64,000 nt of DNA from [Clostridium] colinum (GCF_940677205.1 NZ_OW712331.1:1550001-1614000); one strand, 5' to 3'; counted from the first letter of the stretch, positions 1 through 9,720 are shown. Program-made: numbers and translations. Notes: generated by a model from the sequence alone, not told the origin.

Positions 1-162
1 TTTTAATATAAAATATTCATTTTTAAAAGTTTTAAAAATTATTCCTCTATCTAGCCTAATTCTTATTTCTTCTGCCTCTTCAAAATATTTATAGTCTATT
101 CCAATTAGTAAATCTTTTATGTTTTTTCCAAAATAGTTTATAAGCTTGTCCTTTATAACCAT
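1..162 (-). CDS. spoIIIAA: Stage III sporulation protein AA (partial, 3' end outside window)
   Basis: Fifty-four codons are visible from an ATG at 160-162, behind an AGGAGG ribosome binding site at 171-176, and the frame stays open to the window edge. The segment EEIRIRL at about residues 31-37, after a short helical N-terminus ending in GIDYKYFEEA, resembles the conserved EEIRLR element near the start of SpoIIIAA. In the family, SpoIIIAA is the ATPase of the SpoIIIA-SpoIIQ channel between mother cell and forespore, and is first in an eight-gene operon. The Walker motifs lie outside the window, so this call rests on the N-terminus only. The gene diverges from the maf/mre block. Confidence 0.7.
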   Translation of the reverse strand, partial: MVIKDKLINYFGKNIKDLLIGIDYKYFEEAEEIRIRLDRGIIFKTFKNEYFILK

Positions 163-388
163 CTTTAGTTCCTCCTTTGTCTTTTAAATAATTTATATGT
201 TATACATAAAATTAATATTCCATTTTTATTATTAAAAAAATACTTTTTAATACTTAGTATATATTTGTTTATTTATGAAAAATAATTTATTTTTTTGTTG
301 AAAAATTTGTAAAACTATTATAAAATATACAAGGTTAATAAATATTATTAGAATTATGTTAAATGTAAATTTTAAAGGTGATGATTTT

Positions 389-646
389 ATGAAAAATACA
401 AAAAGTTCTTTAGTTTTTATACTAAATGTTATATCTGGTTTAGTTATTGGTTGTTTTATAGGTGATATGGTAAAAGAAATAAAATATCTTAGTTGGTTAA
501 GCTATGGAAAAACTATTGGACTAACCTCTCCTTTATCTATAAATTTAGAAATAATCGCTATACAATTTTCTTTTACAATAAAATTTACTTTAGCTGGTAT
601 TATAGGTATGATAATATCTATATTAATATATAAAAAGTTGTCTTAA
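389..646 (+). CDS. DUF4321 family small membrane protein
   Basis: An 85-residue protein with two hydrophobic segments (about residues 7-27 and 60-82), probably a two-helix membrane protein. I chose the ATG at 389 because AAAGGTG at about 375-381 sits at proper distance; an upstream in-frame ATG at 356 has no ribosome binding site. Size, the FILNVISGLVIG opening and the position directly before maf match DUF4321 proteins of Clostridia. No function is established for that family. It lies 12 bp upstream of maf and is presumably cotranscribed with it. Confidence 0.7.
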   Translation: MKNTKSSLVFILNVISGLVIGCFIGDMVKEIKYLSWLSYGKTIGLTSPLSINLEIIAIQFSFTIKFTLAGIIGMIISILIYKKLS

Positions 647-658
647 AGGTGGTTCATA

Positions 659-1267
659 ATGAAAAAAATTATATTAGCTTCATCTTCTCCTAGAAGATGT
701 GCACTATTAAATCAAATGGGTGTAAATTTTGATATAATACCTAGTGATATAGATGAAAGTAGTTTTAAAGATTTAAAAGGTAGTGAGCTTGTTAAAGCTC
801 TTTCAATAGAAAAAGCAAAAAACATTTTTAATAAAATAGAAAAAAAAGAAAAAGATATTTGTATAATTGGCTGTGATACAATAGTTTCTATTAATGATAC
901 AATACTTGGAAAACCAAAAGATAAAGATGATGCTTTTAATATGCTTATGCTTTTAAATAATAATATGCATACTGTTTTTACAGGACTTAGTTTAATTGGT
1001 TTAAAAGATAATGTTTATTTTGAAGAAACTATTTGTTCTTCTTCAAATGTATATTTTTCTGATTTTTCTAAAGAAGAGTTATTAAAATATGTAAATACCC
1101 TAGAACCAATGGATAAAGCTGGTGCTTATGGTATACAAGGTAAAGGTGGATTTTTAGTATCTAAAATAGAAGGAGATTTTTATTCTATTATGGGGCTACC
1201 TATAAATAAACTTTATAATATGCTAAATAAATACGATTTTTTGTGTCATAAAAATTTTACAAATTAG
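659..1267 (+). CDS. maf: Maf-family nucleoside triphosphate pyrophosphatase
   Basis: A 202-residue protein starting with the Maf signature (LASSSPRR at residues 6-13), followed by a conserved DES motif near 32-34 and CDTIV near residue 72. Maf proteins hydrolyse non-canonical or modified nucleoside triphosphates to monophosphates and were first described as septum-formation inhibitors in Bacillus. The KAGAYGIQGKGG stretch near residues 154-165 is the other family hallmark. An RBS (AAAGGTGG) precedes the ATG. The gene sits just upstream of mreB as in many Firmicutes and is followed by a hairpin. Confidence 0.93.
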   Translation: MKKIILASSSPRRCALLNQMGVNFDIIPSDIDESSFKDLKGSELVKALSIEKAKNIFNKIEKKEKDICIIGCDTIVSINDTILGKPKDKDDAFNMLMLLNNNMHTVFTGLSLIGLKDNVYFEETICSSSNVYFSDFSKEELLKYVNTLEPMDKAGAYGIQGKGGFLVSKIEGDFYSIMGLPINKLYNMLNKYDFLCHKNFTN

Positions 1268-1294
1268 ATATAGTTTTTTGCTTGATATATAATT

Positions 1295-1328
1295 AAAAAC
1301 ATTGTATTATATAATAATGTAATGTTTT
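1295..1328 (+). terminator. Hairpin after maf
   Basis: AAAACATT is matched by AATGTTTT around an AT-rich imperfect inner stem, and the 3' arm runs into TTTTATTTT. It lies 28 bp after the maf stop and just before a promoter-like sequence, so a weak intrinsic terminator separating maf from mreB is reasonable. The bulged stem lowers certainty. Confidence 0.45.
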
Positions 1329-1331
1329 ATT

Positions 1332-1434
1332 TTGACAAATTAATACATAAAGCTTAATTTTAATACATTAATTTAAAAGTTTAATATTTATATAATTGTA
1401 TTTTGTATTACTTTTATAAAATTTTGGATATAAT
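1332..1434 (+). promoter_or_regulatory. Candidate sigma-A promoters for the mre operon
   Basis: A consensus -35 TTGACA at 1332-1337 is followed, 17 bp later, by TAATTT at 1355-1360. A second candidate is a perfect TATAAT at 1429-1434 with a poor -35 (TATTAC), 30 bp before the mreB start. Either would drive mreB and the genes downstream. Called from sequence match only. Confidence 0.5.
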
Positions 1435-1463
1435 ATAAGTGATCATTTTTTAGGAGGATATAT

Positions 1464-2501
1464 ATGTTATCAGTGACAAAGGATATGGGAATAGATTTAG
1501 GTACTGCTAATACACTCGTTTTTGTTAGAGGAAAAGGTATTATTGTAAACGAACCTTCAGTTGTAGCTATAAATACACTAACAAGGCAAGTTTTAGCCGT
1601 TGGTGATGAGGCTAAAAAAATGATAGGACGTACACCTGGGTCGATACAAGCTATTAGACCTATGAAAGACGGTGTTATTGCAGATTTTGAAGTTACTCAA
1701 GAAATGTTAAAATATTTTATAGGAAAAGCATATAATAAATCATTTTTTTCTAGTAAACCAAGAATAGTTATATGTGTGCCTTCTGGTGTTACAGAAGTTG
1801 AAAAACGTGCTGTTATAGAGGCTGCTATGGCTGCTGGAGCTAAAGAAAAAAATGCGTACCTTATTGAAGAGCCTATGGCTGCTGCAATAGGTGCTGGTCT
1901 TCCTGTTGGAGAACCTTCTGGTAATATGGTTGTAGACATTGGTGGTGGAACAAGCGAAGTAGCTGTTATTTCTCTTGGTGGTATTGTTACTAGCAAATCA
2001 ATAAGAGTAGCTGGAGATGTGTTTGATTCTTATATAGTAAACTATATTAAAAAAGAATATAATCTTGCAATAGGCGAAAGAAGTGCTGAAAATATAAAAG
2101 TAACTATTGGATGTGCATATCTTGGTGATGAACAAACAAAAATGGACATAAGAGGTCGTGATTTAGTAACAGGCCTTCCTAAAACAATTACTATAACAGC
2201 TAAAGAAATACAAGATGCTTTAACTGAACCTGTTTATTCTATGATAGATGCAATAAAATCTACTTTAGAAAAAACTCCACCAGAGCTTGCTTCTGATATA
2301 ATGGAAACGGGTATATATTTAACTGGTGGTGGTGCTTTATTAAAAGGCTTAGATATACTAATCTCTCAAGAAACTGGTATGCCTGTTCATATAGCAGATG
2401 AACCTTTAAATTGTGTTGCTTTAGGTACTGGTATGGTTTTAGAACAAATTGATACTTTAAAAAATGTTCTTATATCATCTCAAAGGTTAAGAATGAACTA
2501 A
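1464..2501 (+). CDS. mreB: Rod shape-determining protein MreB
   Basis: A 345-residue bacterial actin. Phosphate-1 motif GIDLGTANT (residues 9-17) and phosphate-2 motif DIGGGTSE are visible, followed by the adenosine motif TGGGALL near the C-terminus. MreB polymerises under the membrane and guides PBP2/RodA-driven lateral wall synthesis. It is followed after 12 bp by mreC, then mreD and PBP2, the canonical arrangement. The ATG at 1464 has an AGGAGG site. A paralogue of similar length is at 23696-24730, and the operon context makes this copy MreB proper. Confidence 0.97.
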   Translation: MLSVTKDMGIDLGTANTLVFVRGKGIIVNEPSVVAINTLTRQVLAVGDEAKKMIGRTPGSIQAIRPMKDGVIADFEVTQEMLKYFIGKAYNKSFFSSKPRIVICVPSGVTEVEKRAVIEAAMAAGAKEKNAYLIEEPMAAAIGAGLPVGEPSGNMVVDIGGGTSEVAVISLGGIVTSKSIRVAGDVFDSYIVNYIKKEYNLAIGERSAENIKVTIGCAYLGDEQTKMDIRGRDLVTGLPKTITITAKEIQDALTEPVYSMIDAIKSTLEKTPPELASDIMETGIYLTGGGALLKGLDILISQETGMPVHIADEPLNCVALGTGMVLEQIDTLKNVLISSQRLRMN

Positions 2502-2513
2502 GGGGCGTTTTAA

Positions 2514-3338
2514 TTGAAAATTATTGTAAAAAATAAACAAATATTTATAGGTTTTTTTATAATTCTATGTATTTTATTAGGTTTATTTTCTTTTAATAGA
2601 ATAAATCCTACACTATTTGAACGTACTTTTGGTTTTGTTATAACACCTATACAAAATGTTATAACTTCATCAACAAACTGGATTGAAAAAAAAATAAACA
2701 CATTTTCCAACATTAATAAATTAGAAAATGAAAATGAAGAACTAAAAATTGAACTAGAACTAAAAAATCAAGAACTAAATCGTCTAAAACAACTAGAAAG
2801 AGAAAATGAAAAACTCTCAGAGCTTTTAGATGCCTCTTCTAGATATGGTGAGTATTCTACCATTACTTGTAATATAATAGCTAGAGACCCTGGCAACTGG
2901 TATGAAACTTTTACAATAGATAAAGGTTCTAGTAGTGGTATTAAAAAAAATATGGTTGTATTAGCTTTTGGTGGTCTTGTTGGAAAAGTAGAAGATGTTG
3001 GAGAAAACTATGCTAAAGTTAGTTCTATAATAAATGGTACTTATTCTGTTAGTTCAAAAACTTTAAGAACAGATGATGAAGGATTTATAAAAGGTGATAT
3101 ATCAAATAAAGGTATGCTAAAAATGGACTATATAGATAAAGATGCTGAAATTAAAGAAGGAGACGAAATAGTTACTTCTCATTTAAGTGATATATATCCT
3201 GCTGGTATAACAATAGGCTATGTTACAAGCGTATCTTTAGATAGTAATAATAAACTATCTAAAACTGCAACAATAAAACCTGCCGTAGATTTTAAACATC
3301 TTGAAAAAGTTTTAGTTATTGATAAAGATAAAAAATAA
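2514..3338 (+). CDS. mreC: Rod shape-determining protein MreC
   Basis: A 274-residue protein with an N-terminal membrane anchor (about residues 8-28), a coiled coil rich in Glu/Leu (about 65-105), and the C-terminal beta-domain typical of MreC, with DPGNWYETFTIDKGSSSGI at about 120-138. MreC is the extracytoplasmic scaffold that binds PBP2. Translation starts at TTG 2514, with AGGGGCG at 2501-2507 as the ribosome binding site overlapping the mreB stop region. Confidence 0.94.
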   Translation: MKIIVKNKQIFIGFFIILCILLGLFSFNRINPTLFERTFGFVITPIQNVITSSTNWIEKKINTFSNINKLENENEELKIELELKNQELNRLKQLERENEKLSELLDASSRYGEYSTITCNIIARDPGNWYETFTIDKGSSSGIKKNMVVLAFGGLVGKVEDVGENYAKVSSIINGTYSVSSKTLRTDDEGFIKGDISNKGMLKMDYIDKDAEIKEGDEIVTSHLSDIYPAGITIGYVTSVSLDSNNKLSKTATIKPAVDFKHLEKVLVIDKDKK

Positions 3339-3409
3339 TTTTAACTTTATCAATAACTATATAACTGTTAATATTATACATATAAAATATTATTTTAGGA
3401 GGTTTATAA

Positions 3410-3928
3410 TTGCGTTATTTTACTTATATAGTTTTAATTTTAATAAATTTCATTTTACAAACAACGTTATTTAACTATATAGAAATAATAGGTGTTAAAC
3501 CTAATACTATGGTTATTTTAATAGTCTCTTTTGCTTTTATGCGTGGTGAGATAGAAGGTGGTATTATAGGTTTTTTATCTGGTCTTTTAATCGATTCTTA
3601 TTTTGGTCAAGTATTAGGATTAAATGCTTTTATAGGTCTTATTATAGGGTTCTTATGTGGAAAAATATTTAACGAATTTTATAAAGATAGTATTTTAATA
3701 CCATTTTTTTTAACTTTATTTTTTAATATTTTTCACGGATTTTTATTTTTCTTTTTTAATGTATTTTTAAGAGGATACCCTAACATATTTACCTTTTCAA
3801 AAAACATAATTATACCAGAAGCTTTATATACAGCTATTGTTTCTTTCTTTCTTTATAGGATTTTGTTTGCTATAAATAAAAAGTTAGAAAAATTTGATAG
3901 AAAAAAGAAAAATTTGTTTAAACAATAG
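3410..3928 (+). CDS. mreD: Rod shape-determining protein MreD
   Basis: A 172-residue polytopic membrane protein with about five hydrophobic segments, opening with FTYIVLILINFILQTT and containing GVKPNTMVILIVSFA and FLSGLLIDSYFGQVLG, typical of MreD. It links MreC to the cytoplasmic MreB filament. The start is TTG at 3410 behind a perfect AGGAGG at 3397-3402. It lies between mreC and the PBP2 gene. Confidence 0.93.
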   Translation: MRYFTYIVLILINFILQTTLFNYIEIIGVKPNTMVILIVSFAFMRGEIEGGIIGFLSGLLIDSYFGQVLGLNAFIGLIIGFLCGKIFNEFYKDSILIPFFLTLFFNIFHGFLFFFFNVFLRGYPNIFTFSKNIIIPEALYTAIVSFFLYRILFAINKKLEKFDRKKKNLFKQ

Positions 3929-3952
3929 TTTTTAGTATTTAAGAGGTGAAAT

Positions 3953-6499
3953 ATGAAAATACGTTTAAATAAACATAATAGCAACAACAATTTAAGACTT
4001 TTAATAGTATTTATAGGTATATGCTTTTTATTCTTTATTCTAATAATAAAACTTTATACATTACAAATAGTTCAAGGTGAATTTTTAAAAAATCAAGTTT
4101 TAGGTACAATATCAAAACCTATAAACTTAGAAGCTCCACGTGGCAATATATACGATAAATTTGGTCGCCCTCTTGCAGTAAATGAATCTTCTTTTACTGT
4201 AAATATAGACCCTAGTATAAATATAGACCCATCAATATCTGGATTTACATTAAATGATATTATATTAAAAACTATAAATGTTTTAGAAAAAAATAACGAA
4301 CAAATAGTGGATGAATTTCCTATATCTAAAGAAAAACCTTATACATTTCTTTTTGATGGTAGCGAATCTTTAGAAAAAATTTGGAAAAATGACATGAATT
4401 TAGAAAAAAACTCACTTAATATACCCGTTAAGGATATAACTGCTGAGCAAGCTTTTATTATATTAAGGGAAAAATTTGAAATAGACCCTGCTCTATCTGA
4501 TGAATATGCTAGAAAAATATTAATGGTTAGATGTGAACTTTATAAAAGAAGATTTTCTAAATTTATACCTATAACTTTAGCTTATGATGTAAGCCAAAAA
4601 ACTATATCTACTATTGAAGAAAATTCTTCTGAGTTTTTAAGTGTATATATAGATGTTGAAGCAAAAAGAGTTTATCCTAGTGGTCAATCTTTTTCACACA
4701 TACTAGGTTATATAAGAAGTATAAACCCAGAAGAGCTTAAATATTATCAAAGTAAAGGATATACAGAATATACAAGTAATGATATTATCGGTAAAGAAGG
4801 TATAGAAAAAGCATTTGAAACAGTTCTTAATGGTAAAGATGGTACAGCATATTATGAAGTTGATAATCTTGGTAGAAAAATCAAAAAAAATGAAGACTTA
4901 TCTATCGAACCTATAGCTGGTAATGACGTTTATTTAACTTTAGATGCTAATTTAAATAAAGTAGTATATAATGCTATAGAAACAACATTAAGTGAAGTTA
5001 TTATAAACAGACTTTTAAATAAAAATTCTAATGGACCTAATTTATCATCTAAAGATATTTTTTCTGCAATGGTAAAATCAAACACATTAGATATAAAAAA
5101 AATATTATCATCTGAAGAAAAAACTTATTCTAATAACCTAAAAAACTATATTTATTCTAAAGACTCTACAGCTATAAATGACTTAGAAAAAGCTAAAACT
5201 ATTTTATCTGATGGAGTTAAAAATAATTTAGTATCACAAACTCATATAATTTTGGCATTGTATGAGCAAGGTGTTATAGTAGATGACGAAGCTTATGTAA
5301 ATCGTATAAAATCTGGAAATATATCTTCTTTACAATTTTTAATTGATAAATTGAAGTCTTTACAAATAACTCCTCATATGACGGGTATGTTACAAGCTCC
5401 TGCTTCTGCCTCTGTTATTGTTTCAGATGTAAAGTCTGGTGGTATTTTAGCTAGTGTTTCTTATCCTTCATATGATAATAATAAATTTGTTAATAATTTT
5501 GATAATGATTATTATAGAAAATTAAGTAGCGACCCTACTTCTCCTATGAATAATAGACCTTTTACTGAACCTAGGGCTCCTGGGTCTACCTTTAAACCAA
5601 TAACAGCAATAGCTGCCTTAGAAAATGGTATAATTACACCACGAACTACTATTTATGATAAAGACGTTTTTACAGAAGCTGGTAGACCTTATGCTCAATG
5701 TTGGATACACGGTAGCCATGGTAATGTTGATGTTGAAAAATCTTTAGAAGTATCTTGTAATTATTTTTATTATGATATTTCTCATAGAATGGGTATACAG
5801 CTATTAAATAAATATATGGAAGAATTTGGATTAAACCAAAGGTCTGGTGTAGAAATATATGAACTATATGATTCTTCTTCATTACAAAAATATCCTTCAA
5901 AAATTTCTTCACCTGAATATAAAAGATATATAGAATCTTCTAGAAATCCAGATGCTTCTGAAAGTGATTTAACTTGGAAAGCTGGAGATACAATAAGAAC
6001 TGCAATAGGTCAAGCTTATAATAATTATACTGCGTCTATAATGGTTAAATATACTGCTACATTAGCTAATGGTGGTTATAGATATTCTTTACACTTTTTA
6101 GATAAAATAGCTAACAATGAAGGTAACATTAAAGAAAAATATGAACCTATATTAGAGCATAAAGTTGAAATTAGCGAAAAAAATTTACAAGCAGTTCATA
6201 ATGGTATGTATAGAGTTACAACTGGTACACAAGGTACATTAAGAAGAGATTTTAAAGATTTTCCTATTAAGGTTGCGGCAAAATCTGGAACAGCTCAAGA
6301 AAATAAAAAATATAATAATCATAATGTTTATATTGGGTTTGCTCCATTAGATGACCCACAAATAGCTATATCTGTTTTTATACCTTATGGTGATGATAGT
6401 TATTCTCCTGCCCCAAAAATTACCAAAAAAATATTAGAAGAATATTTATCATTAAATAAAGAACCAGAAAAAAAATATACAAATAGTCTTACTAAATAG
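3953..6499 (+). CDS. mrdA: Penicillin-binding protein 2 (elongation transpeptidase)
   Basis: An 848-residue class B PBP with one N-terminal membrane helix (about 15-37) and a pedestal domain starting with APRGNIYDKFGRPLAVN. The transpeptidase motifs are STFK (nucleophile Ser545), SCN (601-603) and KSGTA (from 777). It crosslinks peptidoglycan in the elongasome together with RodA. The protein is longer than E. coli PBP2 (about 630 aa) because of an insertion of roughly 130 residues between the pedestal and transpeptidase cores (about 345-475), a feature seen in clostridial PBP2 proteins. It closes the mreBCD cluster. Confidence 0.94.
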   Translation: MKIRLNKHNSNNNLRLLIVFIGICFLFFILIIKLYTLQIVQGEFLKNQVLGTISKPINLEAPRGNIYDKFGRPLAVNESSFTVNIDPSINIDPSISGFTLNDIILKTINVLEKNNEQIVDEFPISKEKPYTFLFDGSESLEKIWKNDMNLEKNSLNIPVKDITAEQAFIILREKFEIDPALSDEYARKILMVRCELYKRRFSKFIPITLAYDVSQKTISTIEENSSEFLSVYIDVEAKRVYPSGQSFSHILGYIRSINPEELKYYQSKGYTEYTSNDIIGKEGIEKAFETVLNGKDGTAYYEVDNLGRKIKKNEDLSIEPIAGNDVYLTLDANLNKVVYNAIETTLSEVIINRLLNKNSNGPNLSSKDIFSAMVKSNTLDIKKILSSEEKTYSNNLKNYIYSKDSTAINDLEKAKTILSDGVKNNLVSQTHIILALYEQGVIVDDEAYVNRIKSGNISSLQFLIDKLKSLQITPHMTGMLQAPASASVIVSDVKSGGILASVSYPSYDNNKFVNNFDNDYYRKLSSDPTSPMNNRPFTEPRAPGSTFKPITAIAALENGIITPRTTIYDKDVFTEAGRPYAQCWIHGSHGNVDVEKSLEVSCNYFYYDISHRMGIQLLNKYMEEFGLNQRSGVEIYELYDSSSLQKYPSKISSPEYKRYIESSRNPDASESDLTWKAGDTIRTAIGQAYNNYTASIMVKYTATLANGGYRYSLHFLDKIANNEGNIKEKYEPILEHKVEISEKNLQAVHNGMYRVTTGTQGTLRRDFKDFPIKVAAKSGTAQENKKYNNHNVYIGFAPLDDPQIAISVFIPYGDDSYSPAPKITKKILEEYLSLNKEPEKKYTNSLTK

Positions 6500-6524
6500 T
6501 ATTAGTTATTAGGAGGTAATTACT

Positions 6525-7196
6525 TTGAATAAAAATATAGTTATTTTTAAAGGTATTCAAAATGGTATTTTAATTATGCTTGATAACCAAGTGTCATTTA
6601 ATGATATAGAAAAATCTCTTTTAGAAAAAATGAAAAATGCAAAATCTTTTTTTAAAGATGCAAATATATCTATAACATTTAAAGGTAGAGATTTATCTGA
6701 AGATGAAGAAGCTATCCTTTTAAATATTATATCAAAAGAGTCTGGATTAGATATTTCTTTTGTAAATAATATAGAAAATACTTCTAGAGAAGATACACAA
6801 GTCTCTTCTCTAGAAGAAAATATTTCTAACAATACAATAATACAAAATTATATATCAAATAATCAAAATTCTTTAACACACTTTCATAATGGTTCTTTAC
6901 GTAATGGTCAAAAAATAGATTTTGCTGGTAGTGTTGTTGTTATTGGTGATGTTAATCCTGGTGGTCAAGTGGTAGCCGAAGGTAATGTTATTATTCTTGG
7001 TAAATTAAAAGGTATTGTGCATGCTGGTTGTAAAGGTGATAAAAACTGTTTTATATCTGCTTTACATATGATGCCTAATCAACTTATTATTGGTGATTGT
7101 CTTGCATATTTTCCAAATGATATAAAAAGAGATATTGTTCCAGAATATGCCTATGTAGAAGATAACCAAATTTTTGTAAAACAATTAATTAAATAA
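6525..7196 (+). CDS. minC: Septum site-determining protein MinC
   Basis: A 223-residue protein. The C-terminal half has the beta-helix signature of MinC (GDVNPGGQVVAEGNVIILG near residues 140-158). The N-terminal FtsZ-inhibiting domain is more divergent, and a low-complexity acidic linker joins the two. MinC blocks FtsZ ring formation away from midcell when recruited by MinD. The start is TTG at 6525 with AGGAGG at about 6511-6516. It lies 26 bp after PBP2 and 120 bp before minD. Confidence 0.93.
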   Translation: MNKNIVIFKGIQNGILIMLDNQVSFNDIEKSLLEKMKNAKSFFKDANISITFKGRDLSEDEEAILLNIISKESGLDISFVNNIENTSREDTQVSSLEENISNNTIIQNYISNNQNSLTHFHNGSLRNGQKIDFAGSVVVIGDVNPGGQVVAEGNVIILGKLKGIVHAGCKGDKNCFISALHMMPNQLIIGDCLAYFPNDIKRDIVPEYAYVEDNQIFVKQLIK

Positions 7197-7316
7197 TTAT
7201 GTATATTTTTGTTAATATTTGCTTAAAAAAATTAGTGCAATTTTTATAAAATTCTGTTAATATATATGTATGTTAAGAATTTTACATTTTTATTTTATAT
7301 TTCAGGAGGAGTTTTA

Positions 7317-8117
7317 ATGAGTGAAGTTATAGTTATTACATCTGGTAAAGGTGGCGTTGGTAAAACAACAACGTCTGCAAATTTAGGGACTGGTCTTGCT
7401 CTTGCTGGCAAAAAAGTTGCTATGATAGATGCTGATATTGGCCTTCGTAACTTAGACGTTATAATGGGGTTAGAAAATAGAATTGTATATGACCTTATAG
7501 ATGTTGTAGAAGGTAATTGTAGATTAAAACAAGCTCTTATTAAAGATAAACGATATGATAATCTTTTCTTATTACCTGCTGCTCAAACAAGAGATAAAGA
7601 TGCTGTTAGTCCAGAACAAATGCAAAAATTATGTGATACATTAAAAGAAGAGTTTGACTATATTATTATAGATTGCCCTGCCGGTATAGAACAAGGCTTT
7701 AAAAACGCTATTGCCGGTGCTGATAAAGCAATTGTTGTTACAACACCTGAAGTATCTGCTGTTCGTGATGCAGATAGAATAATAGGTCTTTTAGAAGCTA
7801 ATGAATTAACTAATCCTATGCTTATATTAAACCGTATTAGAGTGGATATGGTTAAAAAAGGTGATATGATGGCTATGGAAGATGTAACAGAAATATTAGC
7901 AATTGATATATTAGGTATTGTACCTGATGACGAAAGCATTGTTATATCTGCAAATAAAGGTGAACCAGCTGTTACAGATAATTCATCTAAAGCTGGACAA
8001 GCTTATAGAAATATTGCTCAAAGAATTATGGGCAATGAAGTTCCTCTTATGGAATTATCTACTAATACTTCTTTATTAGATAAATTTAAAAATTTATTTA
8101 ATAAAAAAGCTCAATAG
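7317..8117 (+). CDS. minD: Septum site-determining ATPase MinD
   Basis: A 266-residue deviant Walker-A ATPase: GKGGVGKTT at residues 10-18, DADIGLRNLD in switch I, and a C-terminal amphipathic helix (LLDKFKNLFNKK) that acts as membrane-targeting sequence. I chose ATG 7317 because AGGAGGAG lies directly upstream; an in-frame extension to 7266 adds a hydrophobic leader with no ribosome binding site. MinD recruits MinC to the membrane and is cycled by MinE, encoded just downstream. Confidence 0.96.
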   Translation: MSEVIVITSGKGGVGKTTTSANLGTGLALAGKKVAMIDADIGLRNLDVIMGLENRIVYDLIDVVEGNCRLKQALIKDKRYDNLFLLPAAQTRDKDAVSPEQMQKLCDTLKEEFDYIIIDCPAGIEQGFKNAIAGADKAIVVTTPEVSAVRDADRIIGLLEANELTNPMLILNRIRVDMVKKGDMMAMEDVTEILAIDILGIVPDDESIVISANKGEPAVTDNSSKAGQAYRNIAQRIMGNEVPLMELSTNTSLLDKFKNLFNKKAQ

Positions 8118-8152
8118 TATTTTGGTTATTTTTTTACAAAGGAGGAATAATA

Positions 8153-8437
8153 TTGTTAGATATATTTAATAACATATTTGGCAAAAAGGCTTCATCTAAA
8201 GATGTTGCTAAAGACAGATTAAAGCTAGTTTTAATTCACGATAGAGCAAATTGTTCAACTCAAGTTTTAGAAATGTTAAAAACAGATATTATTCGTGTTA
8301 TATCTAATTATATGGAAATAGATGAAGAAGAATTAGATATACAAATAACAAAAACAGAAACGGACGACAAAGAAAATAGTGTTCCTATGCTTTATGCAAA
8401 TATACCTATTAAAAGTATGCACAAAAATCAAGGATAA
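8153..8437 (+). CDS. minE: Cell division topological specificity factor MinE
   Basis: A 94-residue protein with the MinE pattern: an N-terminal membrane/MinD-binding stretch (LDIFNNIFGKK), then KDRLKLVLIHDRANCS, and a C-terminal beta-domain containing NSVPMLYANIPIK. It stimulates MinD ATPase so that MinCD oscillates. The start is TTG at 8153 behind GGAGG. Its presence implies oscillating Min rather than the DivIVA-anchored Bacillus mode. A terminator hairpin follows at 8462. Confidence 0.94.
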   Translation: MLDIFNNIFGKKASSKDVAKDRLKLVLIHDRANCSTQVLEMLKTDIIRVISNYMEIDEEELDIQITKTETDDKENSVPMLYANIPIKSMHKNQG

Positions 8438-8461
8438 TATAATTTACATATTTAACTTAAT

Positions 8462-8488
8462 AAAAAGCGGAGCATTCTCTGCTTTTTT
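8462..8488 (+). terminator. Intrinsic terminator after minCDE
   Basis: An 11-bp stem AAAAAGCGGAG / CTCTGCTTTTT (one G-U pair) with loop CATT, ending in a run of six T. It lies 24 bp after the minE stop and 36 bp before rodA, so rodA would need its own start or read-through. Confidence 0.8.
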
Positions 8489-8524
8489 GCCATTATCTCA
8501 AATTTATACAGAAAGGATTTTTAT

Positions 8525-9679
8525 ATGTTTAAAAAAAAGCTACTTTATTTTGATTATTTATTAGTTATATTGGTATTTTGTATGGTTATTATAGGTATAA
8601 CTGCTATAGGTAGTGCTAATAGAATAAATACTTTAGATATTGGCTTTAATAAAGAGTTTTTATCTTCTGAATTTGTTAATCAAATTATATGGTTTATAAT
8701 TGGTATTTTTGCTATGCTTTTAGCCGCTTTTATAGATTATCGATTTATAGCTAAATTTTATATACCTATATATATTGTTAATTTAATACTACTATTTTTA
8801 GTATTATCTCCTTTAGGAAAAACTATAAATGGTGTTAAAAGATGGATTTTTGGTATACAACCTTCTGAATTTTGTAAAATTTTTATGATTATTTTTATAG
8901 CTAAATTTATAGAAAACAATAAAGAAACTATAAATGAACTAAAAACTCTTTTTATACTTTGTTTATTAACAATTTTTCCTGTTATTTTAATAAAAGCTCA
9001 ACCTTCATTATCTGCATCTTTAGTTATTTTATCTATTTTAGTTTTTCAAATATTTGCTGGTAATTTAGATTTTAAATATATAAAAATTATATTAATAATA
9101 TTTATACCTATTATACTTATTTTAGCTATAGATATTATTAGTGGTAAATACTTTATATTAGGTACAATATTAAAAGATTATCAGTTAGAAAGAATATCTT
9201 CTATTGTATCATTTGATTTAAATACAACCGATAGTTCTTTATATCAAACTAAAAATTCTGCTTGGGCTATTGGCTCTGGTCAACTTATGGGAAAAGGACT
9301 TTTTAATGGTAGTATGAATCAATTAAATTATATCCCCTACTCTCATAATGACTTTATTTTTGCTGTTATTGGAGAAGAGTTTGGATTTGTTGGTTGTTGT
9401 ATAGTTATTTTACTATCACTGCTAATAATAGGTAAATGCCTTATTATAGCTAATAAGTCTATTGATATGCTTGGAACACTTATTGTAGTTGGGGTTGTTG
9501 GTATGTTAGCCTTCCAAATATTTGTAAATATTGGTGTCGCTACTAGCTTATTACCTAATACAGGTATGCCATTTCCATTTTTAAGTGCTGGTGGTAGCTC
9601 TATGCTTATTAATATGTCTTGTATCGGTTTAGTGCTAAATGTTGGTATGACTAAACCAAAAAATTTATTTGAAAAATAA
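8525..9679 (+). CDS. rodA: Peptidoglycan glycosyltransferase RodA (SEDS family)
   Basis: A 384-residue SEDS protein with about ten membrane segments. The hallmark motifs are present: GVKRWIFG and QPSEFCKIF in the first half, HNDFIFAVIGEEFGF near residue 275, and the C-terminal NIGVATSLLPNTGMPFPFLSAGGSS. RodA polymerises glycan strands with PBP2. Position in the shape/division block favours RodA over FtsW or SpoVE. Confidence 0.92.
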   Translation: MFKKKLLYFDYLLVILVFCMVIIGITAIGSANRINTLDIGFNKEFLSSEFVNQIIWFIIGIFAMLLAAFIDYRFIAKFYIPIYIVNLILLFLVLSPLGKTINGVKRWIFGIQPSEFCKIFMIIFIAKFIENNKETINELKTLFILCLLTIFPVILIKAQPSLSASLVILSILVFQIFAGNLDFKYIKIILIIFIPIILILAIDIISGKYFILGTILKDYQLERISSIVSFDLNTTDSSLYQTKNSAWAIGSGQLMGKGLFNGSMNQLNYIPYSHNDFIFAVIGEEFGFVGCCIVILLSLLIIGKCLIIANKSIDMLGTLIVVGVVGMLAFQIFVNIGVATSLLPNTGMPFPFLSAGGSSMLINMSCIGLVLNVGMTKPKNLFEK

Positions 9680-9714
9680 ACAAATTATTATTTATTTATT
9701 ATATTTTTTTATGT

Positions 9715-9720
9715 TATAAT
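9715..9720 (+). promoter_or_regulatory. -10 box before the mgsA-like gene
   Basis: A perfect TATAAT lies 36 bp before the start codon; the -35 region is AT-rich without a clear TTGACA. Tentative. Confidence 0.35.

Noticed and set aside
356-388. Upstream ATG extending the DUF4321 protein by 11 residues
   Set aside because: No RBS before 356, whereas AAAGGTG is correctly placed before ATG 389.
8379-8564. 61-aa frame overlapping minE end, terminator and rodA start
   Set aside because: It spans the intrinsic terminator and overlaps two real genes in another frame; no ribosome binding site.
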